Shown here: positions 1-7,210 of the stretch, in pieces | Numbering within the stretch: the stretch's first letter is position 1 | Layout of the letters: every line of letters starts with the position of its first letter | Assembly (NCBI GenBank): GCA_002890585.1 | Contig: MIQB01000038.1 | Coordinates: forward strand, 1-18,777 | Direction: 5' to 3' | Length of the DNA: 18,777 nucleotides | From: Tannerella sp. oral taxon 808 | GTDB taxonomy: Bacteria; Bacteroidota; Bacteroidia; Bacteroidales; Tannerellaceae | Position numbers and translations under genes: made by a program | Notes under the pieces: model-generated | What the model saw: only the letters and a program-made list of their open reading frames with translations | What the model was told of the DNA's origin: nothing | Databases searched by the model: none

Positions 1-122
1 AATAACAAAAGAGCATTCGGCTAATTATATGAGGCTCATATAATAACAAAAGAGTATTCGGCTTATTAACTGGTGACCATTTAATAACAATAATCACTCT
101 GATTTATTAAATAGAGGCCGTT
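1..122. repeat. 41-bp tandem repeat array, three copies (left edge may be cut)
   Basis: Copies start at 1, 42 and 83, exactly 41 bp apart. The first two share a 27-base part (AATAACAAAAGAG-Y-ATTCGGCT-W-ATTA), while the remaining 14 bases differ. The variable part is palindromic in both: ATATGAG-G-CTCATAT at 27-41 and TGGT-G-ACCA at 71-79, with the same centre position inside the unit. The third copy keeps the period and the AATAACAA start and a TTATTAA segment but is degenerate. The array begins at base 1, so more copies may lie outside the window. No transposase or cas gene is nearby. Function unknown. Confidence 0.75.
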
Positions 123-160
123 CGATGACTATCATTTATTCTCCCCCTTAACCGCCCCTC

Positions 161-168
161 TATCTTTG
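161..168 (+). promoter_or_regulatory. Possible Bacteroidetes -7 element for recG
   Basis: TATCTTTG matches the Bacteroidetes primary-sigma -7 consensus TAnnTTTG and lies about 60 bases before the recG start. No clear TTTG -33 element is visible at the expected distance, so this is a motif-level call only. Confidence 0.4.
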
Positions 169-227
169 CCCCGGATCCACTCCCCCACCCTTTTACCCTC
201 TAACCTCTACTCTCTGCCCTCTAAATA

Positions 228-2342
228 ATGACCCCTGACGAACAAAACATCATGTACCTGCCCGGCGTCGGGCCGCGGCGCGCCGAAGTGTTGAAGAAGG
301 AAATCAACGTGACAACCTTCGACGATCTGCTCCATTATTTCCCCTACCGCTACGTCGACCGCAGCCGCATCTACACCATCCGCGAGCTGGAGCGCATCGT
401 TGCGGGGCACGGCGACAAGGCGCCCTACGTGCAGCTCCAGGGCCGCATCACCGACTTCCGAAACGCAGGCGAAGGGCGCACCAAACGCCTCATCGCCCGC
501 TTCACTGACGGCACGGGCACGGTGGATCTCATCTGGTTTCAGGGGCAGAAATACATCCTCGATAAGTACCCCACGGGCCGCGAATACATCGTCTTCGGAC
601 AGCCGCGGGAGTTCATGCACGAATACTCCTTCATCCACCCCGAGGTGGATCCGGCCGACCGCGCCGCACGCGTCTCCGGCGGCCTCGTACCGCTCTACAA
701 CACCACCGAACGCATGAAGCGGGCCTCGCTCCACTCGCGCACCCTCCGCGATTTGCTCTACACGCTCCTCACGCGCCTCGAGGGCCACCTGCCCGAGACG
801 CTCCCCGCGCGCCTCATCGCCGAGCGCGCGCTGATCCCACGCTCTGAGGCCATGCGCCAGATCCACTTCCCCGAGTCGGCCGAACGGCTCCGGCAGGCGC
901 AGTACAGGCTGAAGTTTGAGGAGCTGTTTTACATCCAACTCGACATCCTGCGCACGGCTGCGCTGCGGCGCAATAAGCTGCGGGGCATCGCCTGCCCGCG
1001 CGTGGGCGAGGCCTTCAACACGTTCTACAGCCACCACCTGCCCTTCGCCCTGACCGAGGCGCAAAAGCGCGTCGTGCGCGAGATCCACAGCGACATGAAG
1101 AGCGGCCGGCAGATGAACCGCCTGCTTCAGGGCGACGTGGGCAGCGGCAAGACGCTCGTCGCGCTCATGGCCATGCTCCTGGCCGTCGACAACGGTTGCC
1201 AAGCCTGCCTCATGGCCCCCACCGAGATCCTCGCCGGGCAACACTTCGCCACCCTCAGCGAGCTGCTCGGCGACATGCACGTACGCGTGGAGCTGCTCAC
1301 TGGATCGACCCCAAAGAGCCACCGCACCACGTTGCTGCCGGCCGTCGAGGCGGGCCAGGTGGACATCCTGATCGGCACACACGCGTTGATTGAAGACACC
1401 GTCGCCTTCCGCCGCCTCGGCCTGGCCGTCATCGATGAGCAACACCGCTTCGGCGTGGAGCAGCGGTCGAAGCTCTGGGTCAAGAGCCGCCTCGTGCCTC
1501 ACGTGCTCATCATGACGGCCACGCCCATCCCCCGCACGCTGGCCATGACGGTTTACGGCGACCTCGACGTCTCCGTCATCGACGAGCTGCCCCCCGGCCG
1601 CAAGCCCGTCAAGACGGTCCACCGCTACGACGCGAAGCGGGCTGAGGTCTATGCCTTCCTGCGCAGCGAGATCGGCCGCGGGCGGCAGGTTTACGTCGTT
1701 TACCCACTCATCGAGGAGAGCGAAACGATGGATTACAAGAACCTCGAAAAGGGCTTCGAGACCTTCCGCGAGGTCTTCCCCGAGTACACCGTCTGCATGG
1801 TTCACGGGCGGATGAAGGCGCGTGAGAAGGAAGTGGAGATGCAGCGCTTCGTCCGTGGCGAGGCGCAAATACTGGTAGCAACGACGGTGATCGAGGTGGG
1901 CGTGAATGTGCCCAACGCCTCGGTCATGGTGATCGAGAGCGCCGAGCGGTTCGGACTGTCGCAGCTGCACCAGTTGCGGGGACGCGTGGGGCGCGGCGCG
2001 GAGCAGTCGTATTGCATCCTTGTCACGGGTTATAAGTTGAGTGAGATCACGCGCAAGCGGCTCGAGATCATCGTGTCCACCTCCGACGGATTCCGCATCG
2101 CCGAAGAAGACCTGAAGCTGCGCGGAGCCGGCGATCTGGAGGGCACGCAGCAAAGTGGCGATGGGCTCTCGCTGCGCATCGCCGATCTGGCCCACGATGG
2201 CGGCATACTCCGCACCGCCCGCGAGGCCGCCTCACGCATCCTCGATGCCGACCCCGACCTCACACAGCCCGAGAACGCCCTGCTCCGCGCCCGCCTCGAT
2301 GCCCTCTTCCGCCGGCGCATGAACTGGGGGCTGATCTCATAA
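228..2342 (+). CDS. recG: ATP-dependent DNA helicase RecG
   Basis: This encodes RecG (704 aa, close to the ~690 aa typical of the family), a superfamily 2 double-stranded DNA translocase that remodels stalled forks and branch-migrates Holliday junctions in the cytoplasm. The N-terminus carries the helix-hairpin-helix-like YLPGVGPRRAEVL segment and the OB-fold wedge domain (roughly residues 60-150). The helicase core shows Walker A GDVGSGKT at 302-309, the DExH box DEQH at 403-406, the TATPIPRT motif with the following TVYGDLDVS, and motif VI QLRGRVGRG at 582-590. The ATG at 228 is used; an in-frame ATG at 252 just before YLPGVG is a possible alternative. The ybaK-like gene follows after 23 bases, so the two are probably cotranscribed. 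The long minus-strand ORF across this region is a high-GC codon shadow. Confidence 0.98.
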   Translation: MTPDEQNIMYLPGVGPRRAEVLKKEINVTTFDDLLHYFPYRYVDRSRIYTIRELERIVAGHGDKAPYVQLQGRITDFRNAGEGRTKRLIARFTDGTGTVDLIWFQGQKYILDKYPTGREYIVFGQPREFMHEYSFIHPEVDPADRAARVSGGLVPLYNTTERMKRASLHSRTLRDLLYTLLTRLEGHLPETLPARLIAERALIPRSEAMRQIHFPESAERLRQAQYRLKFEELFYIQLDILRTAALRRNKLRGIACPRVGEAFNTFYSHHLPFALTEAQKRVVREIHSDMKSGRQMNRLLQGDVGSGKTLVALMAMLLAVDNGCQACLMAPTEILAGQHFATLSELLGDMHVRVELLTGSTPKSHRTTLLPAVEAGQVDILIGTHALIEDTVAFRRLGLAVIDEQHRFGVEQRSKLWVKSRLVPHVLIMTATPIPRTLAMTVYGDLDVSVIDELPPGRKPVKTVHRYDAKRAEVYAFLRSEIGRGRQVYVVYPLIEESETMDYKNLEKGFETFREVFPEYTVCMVHGRMKAREKEVEMQRFVRGEAQILVATTVIEVGVNVPNASVMVIESAERFGLSQLHQLRGRVGRGAEQSYCILVTGYKLSEITRKRLEIIVSTSDGFRIAEEDLKLRGAGDLEGTQQSGDGLSLRIADLAHDGGILRTAREAASRILDADPDLTQPENALLRARLDALFRRRMNWGLIS

Positions 2343-2365
2343 GAACGAATCACGAATAATGCACA

Positions 2366-2845
2366 ATGAAGACTGAGAAGAAGACGAATGCAGCGCGCCT
2401 GCTCGACAAGGCCGGCGTGGCTTACGAGACAGTCCCCTACGAGGTGGACGAAAACGACCTGGCTGCCACCCATGTGGCCGAACAATTACACGAAGACATC
2501 GCGCAGGTGTTTAAGACGCTCGTCCTCCGTGGCGACCGCAGCGGGCTGTTCGTCTGCGTCGTGCCCGGCAATGCAGAGGTAGACTTGAAAAAGGCGGCCC
2601 GCATCTCGGGCAATAAGCACGCAGCCATGCTGCCCATGAAGGAGCTGCTCCCCGCCACGGGTTACATCCGCGGTGGCTGCTCGCCCGTGGGCATGAAGAA
2701 GGCGCTGCCCACGTTTATCCATGAATCCTGTCTTGGTTTCACCCACATCTACGTCAGTGCTGGCCGCCGCGGTCTGCAACTGAAGCTCGCCCCCAACGAC
2801 CTCATCGCCTTTGTCCACGCCACCGTCGCCGATCTGGTGGAATAA
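2366..2845 (+). CDS. ybaK: YbaK/EbsC-type aminoacyl-tRNA deacylase (Cys-tRNA(Pro) deacylase)
   Basis: This 159-residue protein has the full length of the single-domain YbaK family. These proteins hydrolyse Cys-tRNA(Pro) made in error by prolyl-tRNA synthetase, acting in trans as a translation proofreading factor. The family lysine lies in the FKTLV segment (K50), and the signature GGCSPVG is at 103-109, followed by the hydrophobic strand and loop segments typical of the fold. It starts 23 bases after recG, suggesting an operon. Which mischarged tRNA it edits cannot be decided from sequence alone, since related INS-superfamily deacylases differ in specificity. The 41-bp repeat array begins about 30 bases after its stop. 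Confidence 0.93.
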   Translation: MKTEKKTNAARLLDKAGVAYETVPYEVDENDLAATHVAEQLHEDIAQVFKTLVLRGDRSGLFVCVVPGNAEVDLKKAARISGNKHAAMLPMKELLPATGYIRGGCSPVGMKKALPTFIHESCLGFTHIYVSAGRRGLQLKLAPNDLIAFVHATVADLVE

Positions 2846-2875
2846 TCCATTCGGTGCGGCCCCTACAACCGACGG

Positions 2876-3109
2876 AGATTAAAAACTGGCGCGCGGGGCT
2901 TTCTGTCGATCGACAGAGATTAAAAACTGACGCGCGGAGCTTTCTGTCAATCGACAGAGATTAAAAACTGACGCGCGGAGCTTTCTGTCGATCGACAGAG
3001 ATCAAAAACTGACGCGCGGAGCTTTCCGTCGATCGACAGAGATTAAAAACTGACGCGCGGAGCTTTCCGTCGATCGACAGAGATTAAAAACTGGCGCGCG
3101 GAGCTTTCC
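2876..3109. repeat. 41-bp tandem repeat array, six copies, upstream of grpE
   Basis: Units start with AGATTAAAAACTG (one copy AGATCAAAAACTG) at 2876, 2917, 2958, 2999, 3040 and 3081, exactly 41 bp apart. Each holds a GCGCGC segment, AGCTTTC and, at unit junctions, a palindrome CTGTCGATCGACAG or a one-base variant. The right end turns into CCGCCAATTTGATGCGGTTGCC at 3108-3129 and then a C10 tract; the left end runs into CCCCTACAACCGACGG. Read on the minus strand, both ends match the composite repeat at 13489-13907, so the two are copies of the same element type in opposite orientation. No coding capacity. It lies between the ybaK-like gene and the grpE promoter. Confidence 0.95.
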
Positions 3110-3151
3110 GCCAATTTGATGCGGTTGCCAATGCCCCCCCCCCTCTGGCAA

Positions 3152-3159
3152 CATATTTG
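3152..3159 (+). promoter_or_regulatory. Probable -7 element of the grpE-dnaJ promoter
   Basis: CATATTTG matches the Bacteroidetes -7 consensus TAnnTTTG at all but one position, about 50 bases before grpE. The C10 tract (3134-3143) lies just upstream, within the expected -33 to -7 spacer, flanked by GTTGCCA (3124-3130) and TGGCAAC (3146-3152), which can pair. A TTG at 3125-3127 is a possible -33 core. Confidence 0.45.
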
Positions 3160-3209
3160 CTAAAGAACGGCGACACACAAACAGAATAACAATCATAAAC
3201 CAGCATTAT

Positions 3210-3800
3210 ATGGACACAAATGAGCCGATCGAAGCAAACGATCAAGTGAATGAAGCATGCACCGAGGCGACAAAAGTGCAGAGCGAAACAGCAAATACGT
3301 CAGCCGAAAACGCCGCAGCTGACGATATGGCGGACACGCCTACAGACGAGCCCGCTGCCACAGATTGGGAAGCGAAATACAACGCACTGAACGATGCGCA
3401 CCTGAGGCTCCGCGCAGAGTTTGACAACTACCGCAAGCGCACCCTGCGCGAAAAGTCGGAGCTGATCCGTAGCGGCGGCGAGGCAGCCCTCGTCGACCTG
3501 CTGCCCGTGATCGACGACTTCGAGCGCGCATTAGAGACGATGAAGAAAACATCCGACCCAAAAGCCGTCAGCGAAGGCGTGGAGCTGATCTATAACAAGT
3601 TCATGGCCTACCTCGGCCGGCAAGGCGTGAAGCCCATCGAAGCCGTTGGGCAACCCTTCGGCACGGAGCAGTTCGAGGCCGTCGCCATGATCCCCGCCAC
3701 AGACGAGGCGCAGAAAGGCCACGTGATCGACTGCGTGCAGACGGGCTATGTGTTGCACGACAAGGTGATCCGCCACGCCAAGGTGGTGGTCGGTGAATAA
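3210..3800 (+). CDS. grpE: GrpE, nucleotide exchange factor for DnaK
   Basis: GrpE forms a dimer that releases ADP from DnaK and so completes the Hsp70 folding cycle with DnaJ. The 196-residue protein has the usual layout: an acidic, Ala/Thr-rich disordered N-terminus (about residues 1-50), a long helix beginning near DWEAKYNALNDAHLRLRAEF, the family block FDNYRKRTLREK, then LLPVIDDFERAL and a C-terminal beta-wing containing PFGTEQFEAV and GYVLHDKVIRHAKVVV. dnaJ follows after 23 bases, so the pair forms a chaperone operon; dnaK and hrcA are not in this window. The promoter is immediately preceded by a 41-bp repeat array and a C10 tract. Confidence 0.97.
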   Translation: MDTNEPIEANDQVNEACTEATKVQSETANTSAENAAADDMADTPTDEPAATDWEAKYNALNDAHLRLRAEFDNYRKRTLREKSELIRSGGEAALVDLLPVIDDFERALETMKKTSDPKAVSEGVELIYNKFMAYLGRQGVKPIEAVGQPFGTEQFEAVAMIPATDEAQKGHVIDCVQTGYVLHDKVIRHAKVVVGE

Positions 3801-3823
3801 CCCTATATAAAGGAATAGAGACA

Positions 3824-4987
3824 GTGGAAAAGCGAGACTATTACGAGGTGCTGGGCGTGGCTAAAAACGCATCGGCAGACGAGATAAAGAAGGCCTACAG
3901 GCAAAAGGCAATCCAGTATCACCCGGATCGTAACCCGGGCAACAAAGAAGCGGAGGAGAAATTCAAAGAGGCGGCCGAGGCTTACGACGTGCTAAGCAAT
4001 GAGGAGAAGCGTGCGCGCTACGATCAATTCGGGCATGCAGGCATGAGCGGCGCAGCCGGCGGCGGTGCGGGTGGCTATGGCGGAGGCATGTCGATGGAAG
4101 ACATCTTCTCGCAATTCGGCGACCTGTTCGGAGGGCACTTCTCAGGGGGGGGCTTCTCCACCTTCTCGGGCTTCGGTGGCGGAGGCAGACGCACCGTGCA
4201 GCGCGGCTCTGACTTACGGGTGAAGGTGAAGCTCACGCTCAAAGAGATAGCTACAGGCGTGGAGAAGAAGATCAAGGTCAAGAAATACGTGCCTTGCACA
4301 CACTGCCACGGCACCGGAGCAGAAGACGAAAAAGCCGTTGCGACCTGCCCTACCTGCCACGGCAACGGCTACGTGACACGCGTGGCCAACTCCATCTTCG
4401 GCCAAATGCAAACACAATCCACCTGCCCCACATGCGGCGGATCGGGCGAGACGATCACGCGGAAGTGCCCCTACTGCAACGGCGAGGGCGTCGTCCGCGA
4501 CGAAGAAGTGATCACACTCCACATCCCCGCCGGCGTAAGCGAAGGCATGCAGCTCTCCATGGAGGGCAAGGGCAATGCAGCCCGGCGCGGTGGTGTCAAC
4601 GGCGACTTGCTGGTCGTCATCGAAGAGGAGCCTCACCCGGAGCTCATCCGTGATCAAGACGACCTGATCTATAACCTCCTGCTCACCTTTCCACAGGCTG
4701 CACTCGGTGCGTCGGTGGAGATCCCGACGGTGGATGGGCGCGTGAAGGTGAAGGTCGAGCCGGGTACACAGTCGGGCAAGGTGCTCCGTCTGCGCAACAA
4801 GGGGCTGCCCTCCATCAACCGTTATGGCACGGGCGACTTGCTGATCAACATCAAAGTGTACGTCCCCGAACGACTGACACCGGATGAAAAGAGCAAGATC
4901 GAGAGCATGGCCAGCTCAGCCAACTTCGTCCCCGACCCGTCAGCTAAGGAGCGCATCTTCCGCACCCTGCGGGACTTTGAAGATTAA
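3824..4987 (+). CDS. dnaJ: Molecular chaperone DnaJ (type I Hsp40), GTG start
   Basis: DnaJ delivers unfolded clients to DnaK and stimulates its ATPase. The 387-residue protein is a complete type I Hsp40: a J-domain with HPD at 33-35, a Gly/Phe-rich linker (about 75-125), four zinc-binding CxxCxGxG repeats from CTHCHGTG (158-165) through CPTCHGNG and CPTCGGSG to CPYCNGEG (215-222), and two C-terminal substrate-binding domains with a GDLLVVIEEEPHP segment. The start is GTG at 3824. It is the only start that gives the standard EKRDYYEVLGV N-terminus, with an AAAGGAATAGAG stretch just upstream. It lies 23 bases after grpE and 15 bases before prmA. Confidence 0.98.
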   Translation: MEKRDYYEVLGVAKNASADEIKKAYRQKAIQYHPDRNPGNKEAEEKFKEAAEAYDVLSNEEKRARYDQFGHAGMSGAAGGGAGGYGGGMSMEDIFSQFGDLFGGHFSGGGFSTFSGFGGGGRRTVQRGSDLRVKVKLTLKEIATGVEKKIKVKKYVPCTHCHGTGAEDEKAVATCPTCHGNGYVTRVANSIFGQMQTQSTCPTCGGSGETITRKCPYCNGEGVVRDEEVITLHIPAGVSEGMQLSMEGKGNAARRGGVNGDLLVVIEEEPHPELIRDQDDLIYNLLLTFPQAALGASVEIPTVDGRVKVKVEPGTQSGKVLRLRNKGLPSINRYGTGDLLINIKVYVPERLTPDEKSKIESMASSANFVPDPSAKERIFRTLRDFED

Positions 4988-5002
4988 CCCCCCGTCCGCC
5001 AC

Positions 5003-5863
5003 ATGGCCTACTACGAATTTCAATTCACCTACGACCACCCTGCAACGTTAGATGCGGACACGATCAACGATGTGCTGGCTGCGGAGTTAGGCACGATCGG
5101 CTTCGAGAGCTTCCTGCCTGAGGCCGACGGTTTGCGCGCCTACCTCCCTGAAGCGGTATACCACGCTGAGGCGCTCCCGCGGCTGCTCGCCGCCTTCCCC
5201 CTGCCCGACGTAACCTTCCACCACACCCACACACTCATCCCCGACCGCGATTGGAATGAAGCGTGGGAGAAGAACTACTTCCAGCCCGTACGCATCGGCC
5301 GGGAATGCCTCATCCGCGCCTCCTTCCACCAACCGGAGGAGGGCTTCACACACACCATCGTAATCGATCCGCGCATGGCCTTCGGCACAGGCAACCACGC
5401 CACAACGGAGCTGATGCTGCGTGAGATGCTCCCCCTCGACCTGAACGATCGGGAGGTGCTTGACATGGGCTGCGGCACAGCCGTGCTCGCCATACTGGCT
5501 GCTCGCAAAGGCGCACGCCGCGTCGTAGCCATCGACACCGATGAGTGGGCCTGCCGCAATGCTGTGGACAACTGCCGCATGAACAACACCACCGATGTGC
5601 AGGTGATCCACGGAGGCGCCGAACAGCTTTCCTCATGCGGCACGTTTGACTACGTCTTTGCCAACATCAACCGTAACACCCTGCTGCAAGACATCCGCCA
5701 TTATGCCTCCGCACTCCGTGCTGGCGGGCGGATCTACCTCAGTGGATTCTACACCGGGGATGCGCCTGCCGTGCAGCAAGAATGCCGCTCACAGGGGCTC
5801 CCGTCGAGCTACAGTGCGTCACTTGGCGAATGGACTGTAGTAATGGCTGAGAGGGATTGGTAA
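5003..5863 (+). CDS. prmA: Ribosomal protein L11 methyltransferase PrmA
   Basis: PrmA uses S-adenosylmethionine to trimethylate lysines and the N-terminus of ribosomal protein L11. The 286-residue product has the N-terminal L11-recognition domain (about 1-75), the family block DWNEAWEKNYFQP (83-95), DPRMAFGTGNHATTELML (122-139), the SAM motif I VLDMGCGTA (152-160), and the NINRNTLL motif IV (221-228). Length fits the family (about 280-295). It starts 15 bases after dnaJ and is probably cotranscribed with it, an arrangement that joins protein folding and ribosome modification under one transcript. No terminator with a T-run is evident after it; a new promoter-like motif follows at 5913. Confidence 0.96.
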   Translation: MAYYEFQFTYDHPATLDADTINDVLAAELGTIGFESFLPEADGLRAYLPEAVYHAEALPRLLAAFPLPDVTFHHTHTLIPDRDWNEAWEKNYFQPVRIGRECLIRASFHQPEEGFTHTIVIDPRMAFGTGNHATTELMLREMLPLDLNDREVLDMGCGTAVLAILAARKGARRVVAIDTDEWACRNAVDNCRMNNTTDVQVIHGGAEQLSSCGTFDYVFANINRNTLLQDIRHYASALRAGGRIYLSGFYTGDAPAVQQECRSQGLPSSYSASLGEWTVVMAERDW

Positions 5864-5912
5864 AGATCATTAAAGCCCATAGCTGTGACACCCTCCAGTG
5901 GGCATGAATACG

Positions 5913-5920
5913 TACGTTTG
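5913..5920 (+). promoter_or_regulatory. Probable -7 element upstream of the ytxH-like gene
   Basis: TACGTTTG is a full match to TAnnTTTG and lies 36 bases before the start of the YtxH-like gene, in a 93-base gap after prmA. The -33 region is not clear. Confidence 0.5.
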
Positions 5921-5956
5921 CGGTGATCATTAACGGATTTTTAATTGTAAACCACT

Positions 5957-6202
5957 ATGAAGAGTAATGTAGATTCTAAGTTCCTTTTAGGACTGGTGAT
6001 TGGCGGAGCCGTCGGCGCTGCCATCGGCTATTTGGCCGCAACGGATAAACGTGAACAACTTATCGACGAGCTGAACGATGTGATCGGTAAGGTGCGTAGC
6101 AGTGTGAACCTGGCTATCTCGAAATACAAAGAATGCCGGGTGCCTCAGATCATCGATGAGGTGGAAGAACACGCTGCTGCTGATGACGCCGAACTCGCGT
6201 AA
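5957..6202 (+). CDS. YtxH-like small membrane-associated protein
   Basis: This is an 81-residue protein with one glycine-rich hydrophobic segment near the N-terminus (about 9-28, containing GLVIGGAVGAAIGYLAA) followed by a charged amphipathic helix (DKREQLIDELNDVIGKVRSS) and an acidic C-terminus. The glycine-zipper membrane segment plus charged tail is the layout of the YtxH-domain family, whose biochemical role is not established. It is followed after 6 bases by a holin-III-like membrane protein and then a small basic protein. This trio is probably one transcription unit with a shared envelope role, which is inference from spacing. Family call by pattern recognition only. Confidence 0.8.
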   Translation: MKSNVDSKFLLGLVIGGAVGAAIGYLAATDKREQLIDELNDVIGKVRSSVNLAISKYKECRVPQIIDEVEEHAAADDAELA

Positions 6203-6208
6203 CAACTT

Positions 6209-6640
6209 ATGAAGCGCGATTCGCAGCTGTTCTTTCAGGAGATTAAAAAGGATTTGACCCACTACGGAGAGCTCCGGTTAGAGCTCTTGAAGCTGGGTGC
6301 GTATGAGAAGGCGGGAAAGTTATTTTCCGTCCTCTCATACACTTTAATATTGCTCACCCTCATCTTCTTCCTGACCCTGTTCCTCTTCCTTGCGCTCGGG
6401 TTCTTCCTGAGCGAGTGGTTGCACTCCACCGGGGTCGGTTTCTCCATCGTTGCCATCCTTTATGTGATACTCGTCGGCGGGGTGGTAGCCTTCAAAAACA
6501 AAATACGGAGGCTGATACTCAATGCCTTGTTAGAGGTGCTTATGAATGACGATGACGACGATGACACTCCACCTGCCACAAACGAACCCCATGACAACAA
6601 TCCCACCCAAGCAGACCCCGCTCAGCAGGCTGCAAGCTGA
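6209..6640 (+). CDS. Holin superfamily III-like (DUF1469/PF07332-type) membrane protein
   Basis: A 143-residue protein with an amphipathic N-terminal helix (QEIKKDLTHYGELRLELLKL) followed by two hydrophobic segments at about 38-68 and 75-96 and a short basic stretch (KNKIRRLI). This is the layout of proteins named 'phage holin family' in Bacteroidetes genomes. The name is a similarity label: there is no phage gene here, and the neighbours are chromosomal housekeeping genes. The C-terminus has a run of six aspartates (114-119) and a low-complexity Pro/Asn/Gln tail. Start lies 6 bases after the ytxH-like stop. The 3' end overlaps the next gene by about 50 bases in another frame. Confidence 0.8.
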   Translation: MKRDSQLFFQEIKKDLTHYGELRLELLKLGAYEKAGKLFSVLSYTLILLTLIFFLTLFLFLALGFFLSEWLHSTGVGFSIVAILYVILVGGVVAFKNKIRRLILNALLEVLMNDDDDDDTPPATNEPHDNNPTQADPAQQAAS

Positions 6641-7016
6641 TAAGCGACGCCTGCAAGACTTATGTAAGGAGCAGGAAGGGCGACTGAACACGCACTTCCA
6701 ATACATCCAAGACAACGCGGGCAACCTGCTGCTTGCAGGCGTGTCTGCCCTACTCTCCACGACAGGGACGCCGAAGCCGACGAAGGGTGAAAAGGCTACG
6801 CAAAGGCCCCTCCGCACACAGACGGGGCGCCAGGCACCGCACATACCAGGGCTCCCCGCGGGGCTCACGTCCATGCTGAAGATGCCCAAGGCACTGTCGT
6901 TGGGTGTGGGGTGGATGCCCGTAGCGTGGGAGGTGGCCCAGCCGCTACTCATCACGTGGAGCATCAAGCGAGTAAAACGCATGATTGGCGGGATCTTCAC
7001 CCGTAAAAAGAAATAG
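6591..7016 (+). CDS. Small basic protein of unknown function, third gene of the ytxH/holin-like cluster
   Basis: From the ATG at 6591 this encodes about 141 residues; an in-frame ATG at 6546 would add 15 residues that are mostly Met/Thr because they read through the neighbour's aspartate codons, so 6591 is preferred. An amphipathic charged helix (SRLQADKRRLQDLCKEQEGRLN) is followed by a short hydrophobic stretch (NLLLAGVSALL), a Pro/Thr/Arg-rich linker, a second hydrophobic region (ALSLGVGWMPVAWEVAQPLLITW) and a very basic C-terminus (KRVKRMIGGIFTRKKK). I do not recognise a domain. It likely associates with the inner membrane and acts with the two upstream genes. The overlap with the holin-like gene suggests translational coupling. 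Confidence 0.7.
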   Translation: MTTIPPKQTPLSRLQADKRRLQDLCKEQEGRLNTHFQYIQDNAGNLLLAGVSALLSTTGTPKPTKGEKATQRPLRTQTGRQAPHIPGLPAGLTSMLKMPKALSLGVGWMPVAWEVAQPLLITWSIKRVKRMIGGIFTRKKK

Positions 7017-7048
7017 CTTTGTCACCGTTAAAACAAGAGATAGAGAAT

Positions 7049-7150
7049 ATGCAGAGTGAAGGAAAAATGAGGCGTACGATTTGCAAACTCCTTGCCGCAG
7101 CCATCCTCGCCGGATTGCTCGTGGCGTGTGCCACCCCCTGCGGCTGTTAG
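7049..7150 (+). CDS. Putative 33-residue lipopeptide with lipobox
   Basis: A short ORF in the gap before gapA encodes 33 residues (ATG at 7049), or 27 residues from an in-frame ATG at 7067. It has a basic start (MRRTICK), a hydrophobic core (LLAAAILAGLL) and a lipobox LVAC with the cysteine at position 27. Only ATPCGC follows, so after signal peptidase II cleavage the product would be a lipidated heptapeptide with two more cysteines. The signal is well formed, which argues for a real gene despite its size. It may be cotranscribed with the preceding cluster or with gapA, which begins 60 bases later. No homologue is recognised and its function is unknown. Confidence 0.55.
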   Translation: MQSEGKMRRTICKLLAAAILAGLLVACATPCGC

Positions 7151-7210
7151 AACAGATAAGTGAGAGACAAACACATACACAACACAATCAACCCTTTAAT
7201 TTTTAAGATA

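Noticed and set aside
207..2195. 662-residue open frame on the minus strand across recG
   Set aside because: It lies antisense to a clearly recognised RecG; its composition (Val/Asp/Leu/His-rich, no domain) is typical of a codon-bias shadow in high-GC DNA.
2876..3109. Possible CRISPR array
   Set aside because: The whole 41-bp period is conserved between copies, so there are no unique spacers, and no cas gene is nearby. The same applies to 18668-18777, and the 14-base variable parts at 1-82 are palindromes too short for spacers.
6209..6640. Prophage remnant suggested by the holin-like gene
   Set aside because: No other phage gene, integrase or attachment site is present; the family name is historical, and the neighbours are conserved chromosomal genes.
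7160..7210. N-terminal extension of GapA by 17 residues
   Set aside because: The extra residues (RDKHIHNTINPLIFKI) have no counterpart in the family, and the ATG at 7211 gives the canonical N-terminus.
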